From Actinomycetota bacterium (GTDB lineage Bacteria > Actinomycetota > Actinomycetes > Actinomycetales > Dermatophilaceae), in contig JAIUPO010000022.1 in NCBI GenBank assembly GCA_020160805.1, forward strand, positions 1 to 62,667: a stretch of DNA of 62,667 nt, read 5' to 3'. A program made the translations under genes and the position numbers. The notes beneath the pieces were generated by a model. The model was not told the origin of the DNA, did no database searches, and saw only the letters and a list, made by a program, of their open reading frames with translations. Below, piece after piece: positions 33,072 through 40,927 of this stretch (position 1 is the first letter of the stretch; the number at the start of each line of letters is the position of its first letter).

Positions 33072-34160
33072 ATGTCTGACATGACAGCGTCGTCGTCAAT
33101 GGGTGCGGACCCCGTCCTGCAAAGCTTCATGGATGCGCAGAAGAGCGCCGTATTGGAGATCGCGGACCAAGGACTGTTGTCTCTAGCCCACCTCGTGGAC
33201 TCCGGCGCCGTCGACGTATCACCCAAGTTTCAGCGTCGAGACCGATGGACCGCCGAGAAGCAGTCGTTGCTCATCGAGTCGTTCATGACCAACATTCCGG
33301 TCCCTCCCGTGTACCTTGCCGAGGACGCGGCGCGAATCGGCTCCTACTCCGTGATCGACGGGAAGCAGCGCCTTACGGCTATCTCTGTGTTCTTTGCCAA
33401 CCGGCTAGCCCTGAGGGGTCTCACGCGCTTGCCTGCTCTCAACGGGCTCCGCGTCAACGACCTCCCGGAAGGGGTGCGTGTCGCCCTGGGGATGAAGAAC
33501 CTACGAGTTACAACACTTCTGCGGCAGTCGAGTGAGGAGCTGAAGCACGAGGTCTTCCTCAGGCTCAACACTGGTGGCGAGATCCTGAATGCACAGGAAA
33601 TTCGTAACGTTGCCTATAGAGGCCCCCTTAATGATTTGATTTACGAGCTCGCGGAGGATCAATTCCTCCGCACACAGTTCAAGGTCGTGCCAAAAGCGTC
33701 GCCTGCCTACCGCAAAATGACCGACGCTGAACTGGTTTTGCGCTTCCTGGCCCTAGAGGAGGGGTGGAGGAGCTTTCGGGGCGATCTGCGTGCAGAACTG
33801 GATCGGTTCATGATGGTCCACCGTTTCGATGACGAAGAAGAACTTTCCCGAAAGCGCAGGCTCTTCCAAGACGTCATGCACACCTGCGAGGCGATATGGG
33901 GAAGCGACGCCTTCAAGAGGTCTGGTCGAGACTTGGCTCTTGCTGGCCTCTTCGACGCCCAAGCCATTGCGGTTGCCGAGCTAACCAAGGATCAACGTCG
34001 GACTGCAATAGCAAAGAGGGCTTCGGTCGCAAGGGACTGCGCTGATCTCTTCAACGAAGACGAGTACGACGAAGCAGTTAGGCGCGCCACTAATACGCCC
34101 AGTCGATTGAAGTTCCGAACGCAACGAACATTGGACGTCCTCAAGGAACTAACGAGCTGA
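33072..34160 (+). CDS. DUF262 (GmrS/ParB-like) nuclease-domain protein
   Basis: The 362-residue protein is a DUF262 domain: SPKFQRRDRWTAEKQSLLIESFMTNIPVPPVYLAE, then YSVIDGKQRLTAISVFF (DGKQR at about residues 95-99, the DGQQR-type nucleotide-binding and cleavage motif), and later FLRLNTGGEILNAQEIRNVAY. In GmrSD and BrxU this domain is joined to a DUF1524 HNH nuclease and acts on modified phage DNA using NTP. Here there is no DUF1524 part. Instead a HEPN protein follows with a one-base stop/start overlap. GC content is low in places (about 48% near 33.6 kb). A two-component defence or toxin module is likely. Confidence 0.85.
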   Translation: MSDMTASSSMGADPVLQSFMDAQKSAVLEIADQGLLSLAHLVDSGAVDVSPKFQRRDRWTAEKQSLLIESFMTNIPVPPVYLAEDAARIGSYSVIDGKQRLTAISVFFANRLALRGLTRLPALNGLRVNDLPEGVRVALGMKNLRVTTLLRQSSEELKHEVFLRLNTGGEILNAQEIRNVAYRGPLNDLIYELAEDQFLRTQFKVVPKASPAYRKMTDAELVLRFLALEEGWRSFRGDLRAELDRFMMVHRFDDEEELSRKRRLFQDVMHTCEAIWGSDAFKRSGRDLALAGLFDAQAIAVAELTKDQRRTAIAKRASVARDCADLFNEDEYDEAVRRATNTPSRLKFRTQRTLDVLKELTS

Positions 34161-35095
34161 TGGCCAGCGTTGCCCGCGACTCCTTCTTGAGCGGGATCCG
34201 TGCGCTGGAAGATCTATGCGCCGAGCCCATCGCCACTGACATGACAGCTCGAGGCAGCGTACTGAGGCGCGGACTGGTGGTGTCGGCCTACAATCTCCTT
34301 GAGACCTTCGTCATGGAGCGGACCACCGAATTGTTGCGTCACGCCGGCGCCGGGCCGACCCAGTTCACGGATCTAAATGAGGGTCAGCGTAAGAAGGCTC
34401 TGAGAAACATGTTGCAGGTCGCTAGCGCGCGCGTGTTTCGAGGGGATTGGGATCTCTCCTCTCTGGGACACCTCGCTGGCGAGTTGGGTGCCTCACTGAG
34501 TCCGTCGGGCGGTTTGGGGCTCCATCCTTACGCATTTCTCTGGGAGGGGAGCAACATGTCACCAGATGGTCTGCGTGAAACTCTCCGGATGTGGCACGTC
34601 AAGTCGCCATTTGAGCAGTTGAGGCTCTTATCCGGGGCGCTTGGTTTCGATATCCTCAAGCCGCTGGGAGGAGGGCAGATAGACCTGAAGGAGGATCTGA
34701 AGGAGCTCATGCAAATGCGCCACCGGTGTGCTCACGATTCCTCCGCAGTTGTTTCCGGTCTTGAGCTCAGAGCCATTCCTAATCGCATCTTGAGAGTTGC
34801 GGCGCCCTTCGACGTCCTAGCCTCCTCTGGTGCTCAACACCTTCGTGTGGGCACCTCCGGATACTTAGCAGATGATGACTTTGTGAGCGCACCAAGCATT
34901 GAGATCAGAGTGATCGAGGCCCGTTCGCAGGCCTGGGCACTGCTAAGAAGGAGTGGCAGTGCGGCGGAGCGTGTGATGCCCACTGTCGAACCGCTGGTCT
35001 CCTTGGCTTGCACGAGGACTCCCGACCATGGAGTGGTGGTGGTCCGAAGCCTGCAGCGGGAGGTGGTTACTTGGACAACGGTCGGTTGCGGGTGA
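34160..35095 (+). CDS. HEPN-domain protein coupled to DUF262
   Basis: The 311-residue protein is predicted to be helical in its first 200 residues. It carries an Rx4H motif in LMQMRHRCAHDSSA (Arg and His about residues 186 and 191), the catalytic signature of HEPN ribonucleases. The N-terminal RRGLVVSAYNLLETFVMERTTELLR fits RiboL-PSP or MAE_28990-type HEPN domains. The C-terminal 110 residues are unassigned. Its ATG uses the last base of the DUF262 stop, so translation is coupled. In abortive-infection and toxin systems HEPN proteins cut RNA when released by a partner. DUF262 would be the sensor in that model. No antitoxin-like small gene is adjacent. Confidence 0.72.
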   Translation: MASVARDSFLSGIRALEDLCAEPIATDMTARGSVLRRGLVVSAYNLLETFVMERTTELLRHAGAGPTQFTDLNEGQRKKALRNMLQVASARVFRGDWDLSSLGHLAGELGASLSPSGGLGLHPYAFLWEGSNMSPDGLRETLRMWHVKSPFEQLRLLSGALGFDILKPLGGGQIDLKEDLKELMQMRHRCAHDSSAVVSGLELRAIPNRILRVAAPFDVLASSGAQHLRVGTSGYLADDDFVSAPSIEIRVIEARSQAWALLRRSGSAAERVMPTVEPLVSLACTRTPDHGVVVVRSLQREVVTWTTVGCG

Positions 35096-35600
35096 AGGGG
35101 CCAGTCGGAAGACATGGTTATGGGAATCCCTCCCAAAGAGCCGACCTCGCGTTGATTCCAGCCCACGCCGTCCGGCCTGCCCTCCGCAGAGGAGCAGGCT
35201 GTCCGCAGACCCGCAGCCGGTGTGCGCACGACCGTGCTGTGGGCGACCCGCGCCGGTTCGGGGGTCTGGAGGTCAGTCACCGGGGGCGTCATTCGTTTTG
35301 GTGTCGCGGCTGAGGCCCTGTCCAGCGCCGCGTCAAGCATCGAGGGCTACGCCATGGACCACCGCCCGTCCCACGCCTGGGCAGGACGGGACAGGTGACG
35401 GCGGGAGGGGACCGGGTCCACGGGCAAGCCGAGCTCGACGCCCTTCACGGGCGGAGCCGCCACGGCTACCATGAGAGCCACGTCAGCACTCCTACTTGCT
35501 GTCGTCCGACCCCCGGAGGTTGCCGCCTCGCGGGGGTCTTACCTGCTCGCGGCCGGTGCTCTTATGCCCCACTTGTGCCCGGAGGCGGGAGGAGCAGAAG
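35096..35600. other. Non-coding right end of the integrated element
   Basis: No gene with a start codon and recognisable domain is visible in these 500 bases. A frame without a good start (about 35155-35400) would encode residues such as WRSVTGGVIRFGVAAEAL, which I cannot assign. It may be a decayed gene. A stem GACCCCCG (35508-35515) with CGGGGGTC (35531-35538) could terminate the DUF262-HEPN operon. Integrase arm-like repeats lie at the right end. Confidence 0.5.
35561..35582. promoter_or_regulatory. Putative integrase arm-type sites, right end
   Basis: The tandem pair CTTATGCCCC and ACTTGTGCCC matches the repeats beside the left attachment site (GTTATGCCCC, GTTATGTCCG, CTTGTGACCCC). It lies 63 bases inside the right core. 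A shared motif at both ends of the element and nowhere else suggests integrase or excisionase binding. Confidence 0.5.
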
Positions 35601-35611
35601 GGCCCTGACCA

Positions 35612-35719
<108 letters not shown>

Positions 35720-35817
35720 TGGCTCGCCCGCGGCTCGCGCCACGAACTGATCGCGACCTTGCGGCAGCGACGAGACAGGATAACCCAGCGGCGGCGGGCG
35801 GCTGAAATCGGTTTCGG

Positions 35818-36753
35818 TCAGGCCCGCGGCACTAGGGTGATCAGGCTCGCCTCGGGCCGGCAGCCGAAGCGCACCGGCGCAAAGGGCGAGGTCCCAAGAC
35901 CGGCGGAGACGTGCAAATAGGGCGCCTCGGTCGGCGCCTGAGCCGACGGTATGCCGTTGGCCCCCACCCACCACCGGCTCAGTCCCTTCGCGCGCGACCG
36001 GTCGAGGTCGCAATTGGTGACCAGCGCGCCATACCCGGGCAGGCACAGCTGCCCACCGTGGGTGTGGCCGGCGATGATCGCATCGACTCCGTCGGCGGCC
36101 ATCGCGTCGAGCACCCGGACATAGGGCGCGTGCACCACGCCGAGGAAAAGGTCACTGGCACCAGCGGGGGGACCGGCCACCTCGTCATACCGATCCCGAT
36201 CCAGATGCGGGTCGTCCACGCCCACGAACTCGAGGTCGAGCCCACCGATGGACAGCTTGCCGCGCGCATTGTTCAGGTCGAGCCAGCCGGCATCGCGGGT
36301 GAAGGACTCGATGAGTTTGCCCACGGGCAGGCGCCGGTCCTCGTCCATCGGTTGTCGCGAATCGGGGAGCAGGTAGCGCGCGGGGCTCTTGGCGCGCGGG
36401 GCGTAGTAGTCGTTGGAGCCGAGTGCGAAGACGCCGGGTATGCCGTACAGCGGCTCGAGTGCCCGGGCGACGGCCGGCACCGCCTCCATGTGGGCGAGAT
36501 TGTCGCCCGTGTTGATCACCAGGTCCGGGCGGAAATCCGCGAGCCGGCGCACCCACTGGATCTTGCGCTCTTGGCGCGGCACGAGGTGCAGATCACTCAT
36601 CTGGACGACTCGTATGCGGTCGGCGCCCCGGGGCAGGATCGGCATCGTGAAGCGGCGCAGCACGAACGCATTGCGTTCGATGAGCGAGGCGTATGCCAGC
36701 CCGCTCGCGCCGAAGGCGCCGGTCGCGGTGATCGCTCGCACGAGGGGATGCAT
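35818..36753 (-). CDS. Membrane-associated metallophosphoesterase
   Basis: The 311-residue protein has a hydrophobic N-terminal segment (ITATGAFGASGLAYASLI) followed by the calcineurin-like metallophosphoesterase motifs: VVQMSDLHLVP, INTGDNLAHM, LGSNDYYAP (the usual GNHD is GSND here), VHAPY and IAGHTHGGQLCLPGYG. It resembles the YkuE/Rv3683 group, which may act on cell-envelope phosphodiesters. In M. tuberculosis the gene also lies beside the ponA2-whiB4 region. The Asn of GNxD is kept and the spacing is normal. ATG 36753 is chosen because longer frames cross the hairpin element. Confidence 0.88.
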   Translation of the reverse strand: MHPLVRAITATGAFGASGLAYASLIERNAFVLRRFTMPILPRGADRIRVVQMSDLHLVPRQERKIQWVRRLADFRPDLVINTGDNLAHMEAVPAVARALEPLYGIPGVFALGSNDYYAPRAKSPARYLLPDSRQPMDEDRRLPVGKLIESFTRDAGWLDLNNARGKLSIGGLDLEFVGVDDPHLDRDRYDEVAGPPAGASDLFLGVVHAPYVRVLDAMAADGVDAIIAGHTHGGQLCLPGYGALVTNCDLDRSRAKGLSRWWVGANGIPSAQAPTEAPYLHVSAGLGTSPFAPVRFGCRPEASLITLVPRA

Positions 36754-36786
36754 CGAATCAGTCTTCCACGTCGTGCTCTGGCCTTT

Positions 36787-36840
36787 GGGAGAGAACCTGT
36801 ACATACGCAACGGTAATGATCCGTTGCGTATGTCCAGGTT
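36787..36840. repeat. Hairpin element with conserved pyrimidine tail, copy 3
   Basis: The left arm is AACCTGTACATACGCAACGG (36794-36813) and the right arm is its complement with one mismatch (36821-36840). The loop is TAATGAT. GGGAGAGAACC at 36787-36797 overlaps the arm base, as in copy 1. Read on the minus strand it is a hairpin followed by TTCTCTCCC. It lies between two divergent genes, so it cannot end either of them. It would sit in the leader of the metallophosphoesterase. Confidence 0.85.
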
Positions 36841-36916
36841 GTGGCAATGGGCGCGAATGTGCTCCGTCAAGAAGGCGAGCCAGAAACGGGTTGCGGGGGG
36901 TTGAGAGGATGGGCGT

Positions 36917-37372
36917 ATGGACGTGACGAAGGCGAGTCTGCAGGCGGAGTTGACCGAGGCGATGCGGGCGCAGGACAAGGTGCGGGCGGGGACGCTGCGG
37001 ATGGTATTGACGGCGATCACCGTCGAGGAGAGCGCGGGCAGCCACCATGAGCTCGGGGCCGACGAGGTCGCCAAGGTCATCGCCAAGGAGGCGAAGAAGC
37101 GGCGGGAGGCGGCGACGGCATACACCGACGCGGGCCGACCGGAACTGGCCGCGGTCGAGCAGGCTGAGCTGGCGATCTTGGAGGCCTACCTGCCCAAGCA
37201 ACTCACCGAGGACGAGGTCCGCGCGATCGTGGAAGCGACGGTCGCCGAGACCGGAGCCACGGGTATGCCGCAACTCGGCCTAGTCATGAAGGCCGTCCAG
37301 GCGAAGGTGGCCGGCCGCTTCGACGGCGGGCAGGTCGCCGGCCTGGTGCGCGCCCGGCTGCAGCGGGGCTGA
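36917..37372 (+). CDS. GatB/YqeY domain protein
   Basis: The 151-residue protein covers a full YqeY domain: LQAELTEAMRAQDKVRAGTLRMVLTAI, EVAKVIAKEAKKRREAATAYTDAGRPELAAVEQAELAILEAYLPKQLTEDEVRAIV, then GQVAGLVRARL. The family shares the C-terminal helical domain of GatB amidotransferase and may bind tRNA. Its role in actinobacteria is not settled. It corresponds to Rv3688c of the related mycobacterial region. It is divergent from the metallophosphoesterase, and a 46-bp palindrome follows 58 bases after the stop. Confidence 0.92.
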   Translation: MDVTKASLQAELTEAMRAQDKVRAGTLRMVLTAITVEESAGSHHELGADEVAKVIAKEAKKRREAATAYTDAGRPELAAVEQAELAILEAYLPKQLTEDEVRAIVEATVAETGATGMPQLGLVMKAVQAKVAGRFDGGQVAGLVRARLQRG

Positions 37373-37430
37373 CGGCTCGCCCCCGGGTCTCGCGTGTTCG
37401 GCCCAGGGCCAGGGCGACCTAACGCTTGAG

Positions 37431-37476
37431 CTACCGCCTGGTATTGGTCGCGATCAAGACCTATACCAGGCGGTAG
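37431..37476. repeat. 46-bp dispersed palindrome, copy 2
   Basis: The sequence starts CTACCGCCTGGTATTGGTCG and ends GACCTATACCAGGCGGTAG, again 46 bp. A further GGCGGTAGCG follows, so part of the arm is repeated. It lies downstream of the YqeY gene and at the 3' end of the degenerate membrane gene on the other strand. Confidence 0.88.
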
Positions 37477-37798
37477 CTCGGGCGGTAGCGCGCCTCCGGT
37501 TCTGGGGGGAGCTGGATGAGCAGCGCAAGGGCGCCGGCGATGAGGGGGCAGCGACGGCGAGCTCCTGCCACCCCTGAGGCCAACAACCGGCCCGAACGCA
37601 CTGACCGTCGGCCCCGTCAGCTCCCAGCCCGAGCCGAGGATCGAGAAGGTCCCCCCAGAACAGCGTCCACAGGGCGCCGGCGCTGGAGGCGAGCGAGATT
37701 CGCGCATGAGGGCGCGGACCCGCGAGCAGCGCGAGCGCGGCCGCCAGGACGAGGGTGAACGCCCCCCAGGGGAGCGAGGGCGCGATGGTCTGGCTCAC
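37441..37798 (-). pseudogene. Frameshifted small membrane protein downstream of the PBP
   Basis: From a GTG at 37798 one frame reads SQTIAPSLPWGAFTLVLAAALALLAGPRP... to ALWTLFWG, with one clear membrane helix and a second beginning. At a run of six G bases the plausible continuation switches frame (TFSILGSGWELTGPTVSAFGP). It then switches again to GARRRCPLIAGALALLIQLPPEPEARYRP, a further membrane helix. Three helices spread over three frames suggest two frameshifts in a once four-helix protein. Sequencing error in the G run is the alternative. The last codons run into the 46-bp palindrome. Confidence 0.4.
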
Positions 37799-37827
37799 CT
37801 CGTCGGCCCGGGTCAGCGATGCGTGCC

Positions 37828-37971
37828 CTAGCTCACCGCCGCCGAACCCAGCCAGCAGGTCCCGACGACGGCCAGCAGGCCCCCGAGCACAACGCCAGCG
37901 ATGCCAAGCACGCGCGAGCGGGTAGTCACGGGAGGAGCGTCGACTGGCTGGACCTCCACTGGCACTGCCAC
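37828..37971 (-). CDS. Tiny single-helix membrane protein following the PBP gene
   Basis: A 47-residue frame starts at a GTG seven bases after the PBP stop. It reads VAVPVEVQPVDAPPVTTRS, followed by one membrane helix RVLGIAGVVLGGLLAVVGTCWLG. The composition is coding-like, with Val/Pro codons and third-position G or C. The tight spacing argues for co-translation with the PBP. No family is recognised. It may be a PBP accessory peptide. The next frame downstream starts 29 bases later. Confidence 0.5.
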   Translation of the reverse strand: MAVPVEVQPVDAPPVTTRSRVLGIAGVVLGGLLAVVGTCWLGSAAVS

Positions 37972-37978
37972 GTGCCCT

Positions 37979-40429
37979 TTAGCCCGGTGAGATGGTGCCG
38001 GTGCTCGTGGGCTTCGTCGGGGTGTTGCTCGGCTTTGTCGGGCCTGTGCTCGGGCTTGTGCTTGGGCTGGTGCTCGAGGAGCTCGGCTTGGTCGGGGGCG
38101 GCGGCGGCACATAGCCATTGGACGTGAGCAGCGCGATCGTCGAGCCGCGCGGCGCCTGACCGGCGGGGGCGGTCTGGGCGACCACGCCATACGGCAGGGT
38201 GCTCTGGACCTGACCGCCCTCGATCGCATCGAAACCCGCCGCCCGCAGGGTGAAGATCGCGTTCTGGACCGACATCCCGATAACGCTCGGGACCCCGATC
38301 AGGTCGCCATAAAGAATCTTCGAGCTCGGCGTCGGGAAGGGCTCATCAGGCATGGTGGCGGTGATCTGCTTCATGATCGTGCCCCACAACGGCGCAGCGA
38401 TGGTGCCACCGAAGACATTGGGGTAATACCGGCCGCCGATGACGATGCTGTCCATCTCCCGCTGCTTGATCGGCGTCCCGACGTAGACGGCGGTCGCGAG
38501 CTGCGGCGTGTACCCGACGAACCACGACTGCTGGTGGCCCTCGTGGGTTCCGGTCTTGCCGGCCGCATTCTTGTAGAAGCCCGCTTGTCCGCGGATGCCT
38601 GCCGTGCCGGTGCCGCCCGTGATGACGCCCTTGAGCAGCTCATCGGCGCCCGCGACGATGTCCGGCTGCAGCACCTGCTTGCACTTCACGGCGGGCAGCT
38701 TCAGGCTCTTGCCGTCCGCGGTCGTGATGGACTCGATCGGGTTGACCGGGCACCATTTGCCATTCGCCGCGAGCGTCGCGTAGACGTTGGCGAGCGTCAC
38801 CGGAGGCATCGAGCCGGACCCGAGGACCAGGTTCGAGGGTGTCGGGTAGACCTCCTTGCCAGCCCCGTCGACGGCCCCCAGCCGCTTCCACATCTCCTGA
38901 ACCTTGCACCCGCCGAGCGAGATCATCGTCGCGGCAAAGGCGCTGTTGATCGAGTTGGCCGTGGCGTGGCGGAAGGTTTCTGTCGGGCCCCGGGTCTGGT
39001 AGTCGTTGCTGACATACCAGGCGTCCGGGCTGCCGCAGCCGTCCTTGTAGATATTCGGCGGGAAGACGTGCGCATTGGCCCGCCCGACGCCAGCCTTCGG
39101 GGCGGGGACCGAGCCATTGACCGGATAGCCATTCTCCAAGGCGGTCAGCAGGGTGAAGACCTTCGCCGTGGAGCCGATCGGGAAGCCGAGCGTGCCGCCA
39201 TATGCCGTAGGCACCACCCAGCTCTGCGTGGTGAGCCCGACCGTGGACTTGTTGTCCTTGGTCTGGCCATATTCGGAGGTCTGGGCCATCGCGAGCAGCT
39301 TGCCCGTGCCGGGCTCGACCACGGCCGCGGCGGCGCCGACACCTGACGGATCGCCGGCGGGGACCCGCGAGCGCAGGTCGCGCACGATCTCTTGGTTCCA
39401 GTCCATCCGCAGCGTGGTCTTGATCCGCAGACCGCCGCGGGTGATCGCGAGGTTGCGCTCGTCGACATTCTTGCCGAGCACTGGGAGGGTCTTCAGATAG
39501 GCGATGACGTAATTGCAGAAGTAAGGTTCGGGGCTCTTGGCGCAGTTGCCGCCCTCGGATTCCCGGATGCGCAGCAGGCTCTTGACCGATGGCTTCTTGG
39601 CGGCCGCCGCCTGCTCCAGGCTGATCACGCCGACCGCCGCCATCCGGTCCAGGACCACATCGCGGCGCTCCTGGGCGGCGGTCGGGTTGTTCCGGGGGTC
39701 CGTCGCGCTCGGGCTCTGAACGACACCCGCGAGCGTGGCGGCCTGGGTCAGGTTGAGCTCGCTCGCGTGGACATTGAAGTAGTGCAGGGCCGCGGCCTCG
39801 ATGCCATAGGCCTGGTCGCCGTAATAGGCGAGATTGAGATAGCCCTGCAGAATCTGCTTCTTGGTCATCTGCTTCTCGACCTGCATCGCGAGCGCCATCT
39901 CGCGCAGCTTGCGGCCGTAGTTAACGTCGACGGCATCGGCGGCGCCCTGCTCGTCGCCCTTCTTCAGCGCTTCATATTGCAAGGTCAGCTTGACGAACTG
40001 CTGGGTCAGCGAGGAGCCACCCTGCGTGGAATTGCCCGAGGCGTTGTTGAAGAAGGCGCGCGCGGTGCCGCGGACATCGAGGGCACCGTGTTCATAGAAG
40101 CGGCTGTCCTCGATCGCGATCTGCGCCTTCTGCATGATCTGGCTGACCTTGCTCAGCTTCACCACGATCCGGTTCTGGTCGTATGGCGTGGCGATCAGCT
40201 TGTTGTTCGCATCAACGATGCGCGACTGCTGCGACAAGGCGGTCGTCGAGAAGGTCTTGTCAATATTGTCGAAGGCGGTGATCGCCTTGTTGCTGGTGGA
40301 GCCAGCGACCCCGACCACAGGAATCGCCAGACCGGCCGCGAGGACCCCGAGCGCCACGCTGACGGCGAGAAAGGCCGCGACGAGGGACATCAGGTGCGGC
40401 ATCGACGCGCGGTCCGGGCGAACGGGCAT
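37979..40429 (-). CDS. Bifunctional penicillin-binding protein with PASTA domain
   Basis: The 816-residue class A PBP polymerises and cross-links peptidoglycan outside the membrane. It has an N-terminal anchor helix (about residues 12-35) and a GT51 glycosyltransferase with EDSRFYEHGALD (catalytic Glu about 96), TQGGSSLTQQFVK and NYGRKLREMALAMQVE. The transpeptidase motifs are STAK (catalytic Ser about 417), SIN in ATANSINSAFA, and KTG in AAGKTGTHEG. One PASTA domain (about 710-775) is followed by a Pro/Ser/Thr tail. It corresponds to mycobacterial PonA2 beside whiB4. ATG 40429 is chosen. A longer frame would overlap whiB on the other strand. Confidence 0.93.
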   Translation of the reverse strand: MPVRPDRASMPHLMSLVAAFLAVSVALGVLAAGLAIPVVGVAGSTSNKAITAFDNIDKTFSTTALSQQSRIVDANNKLIATPYDQNRIVVKLSKVSQIMQKAQIAIEDSRFYEHGALDVRGTARAFFNNASGNSTQGGSSLTQQFVKLTLQYEALKKGDEQGAADAVDVNYGRKLREMALAMQVEKQMTKKQILQGYLNLAYYGDQAYGIEAAALHYFNVHASELNLTQAATLAGVVQSPSATDPRNNPTAAQERRDVVLDRMAAVGVISLEQAAAAKKPSVKSLLRIRESEGGNCAKSPEPYFCNYVIAYLKTLPVLGKNVDERNLAITRGGLRIKTTLRMDWNQEIVRDLRSRVPAGDPSGVGAAAAVVEPGTGKLLAMAQTSEYGQTKDNKSTVGLTTQSWVVPTAYGGTLGFPIGSTAKVFTLLTALENGYPVNGSVPAPKAGVGRANAHVFPPNIYKDGCGSPDAWYVSNDYQTRGPTETFRHATANSINSAFAATMISLGGCKVQEMWKRLGAVDGAGKEVYPTPSNLVLGSGSMPPVTLANVYATLAANGKWCPVNPIESITTADGKSLKLPAVKCKQVLQPDIVAGADELLKGVITGGTGTAGIRGQAGFYKNAAGKTGTHEGHQQSWFVGYTPQLATAVYVGTPIKQREMDSIVIGGRYYPNVFGGTIAAPLWGTIMKQITATMPDEPFPTPSSKILYGDLIGVPSVIGMSVQNAIFTLRAAGFDAIEGGQVQSTLPYGVVAQTAPAGQAPRGSTIALLTSNGYVPPPPPTKPSSSSTSPSTSPSTGPTKPSNTPTKPTSTGTISPG

Positions 40430-40573
40430 GAGCGTCAGGGTAACCCGCCGAGCTTGGGAGCTTCGGGAGCCGGGACGCGCGCCGAATCGGTGGAGACGAG
40501 ATTTCTGCGGTACTCGGTGTATCAGAGCCTCGCGCCCCCACTCGGTAGCACTAATGGGAGGAATCGCGGAGGG

Positions 40574-40894
40574 ATGAAGACCATGAGTGTGTTGGCGCAG
40601 ATCGAGGCTGGACACGGTCCGCAAAACTGGGCTTCGCAGGGTGCCTGCGTCGCCGCCGACCCGGACGAGCTCTTCGTCCGGGGCAAGGCCCAGCACGAGG
40701 CCAAAGTCCTCTGCCGGAGGTGCCCCGTCCAGCGACAGTGCCTCGCCGATGCGCTCGACAATCGAGTGGAGTTCGGCGTATGGGGTGGGCTCACCGAGCG
40801 CGAACGCCGCGCCTTGCTCCGGCAGCACCCCGAAGTGGTCTCGTGGCAGGCCACGCTCCTGACCGCGCGTCCGAGCGTGCGACGCTCCGCCTGA
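40574..40894 (+). CDS. whiB: WhiB-family iron-sulfur regulator (WhiB4-like position)
   Basis: The 106-residue protein has the four cysteines of a 4Fe-4S WhiB cluster (QGACVAAD, then VLCRRCPVQRQC), the FGVWGGLTERERR turn and a basic tail. WhiB proteins bind sigma factor A and DNA and respond to redox or nitric oxide. Synteny (divergent from a PonA2-like PBP, convergent with ArsA-type ATPases) matches M. tuberculosis whiB4. An internal ATG at 40583 (MSVLAQIEAGH) has a better-spaced GGAGGG and may be the real start. The 144-base divergent region to the PBP gene must hold both promoters. Confidence 0.92.
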   Translation: MKTMSVLAQIEAGHGPQNWASQGACVAADPDELFVRGKAQHEAKVLCRRCPVQRQCLADALDNRVEFGVWGGLTERERRALLRQHPEVVSWQATLLTARPSVRRSA

Positions 40895-40927
40895 GAAGGA
40901 TTGCGGACGCTGGCGACGGCATACGCC

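Noticed and set aside
35155-35400. Coding frame at the right end of the integrated element
   Set aside because: The frame lacks a start codon with a ribosome binding site and has no recognisable domain, so it is only mentioned in the intergenic entry.
39160-39185. Inactive transpeptidase suspected because the usual STFK reads STAK
   Set aside because: The SxxK pattern only needs Ser and Lys. The SIN and KTG motifs are also intact, so the domain should be active.
39392-40894. 500-codon frame opposite the PBP that reads into WhiB
   Set aside because: Only the last 106 codons are the real WhiB gene. The upstream part mirrors the PBP sequence and has no protein-like features.
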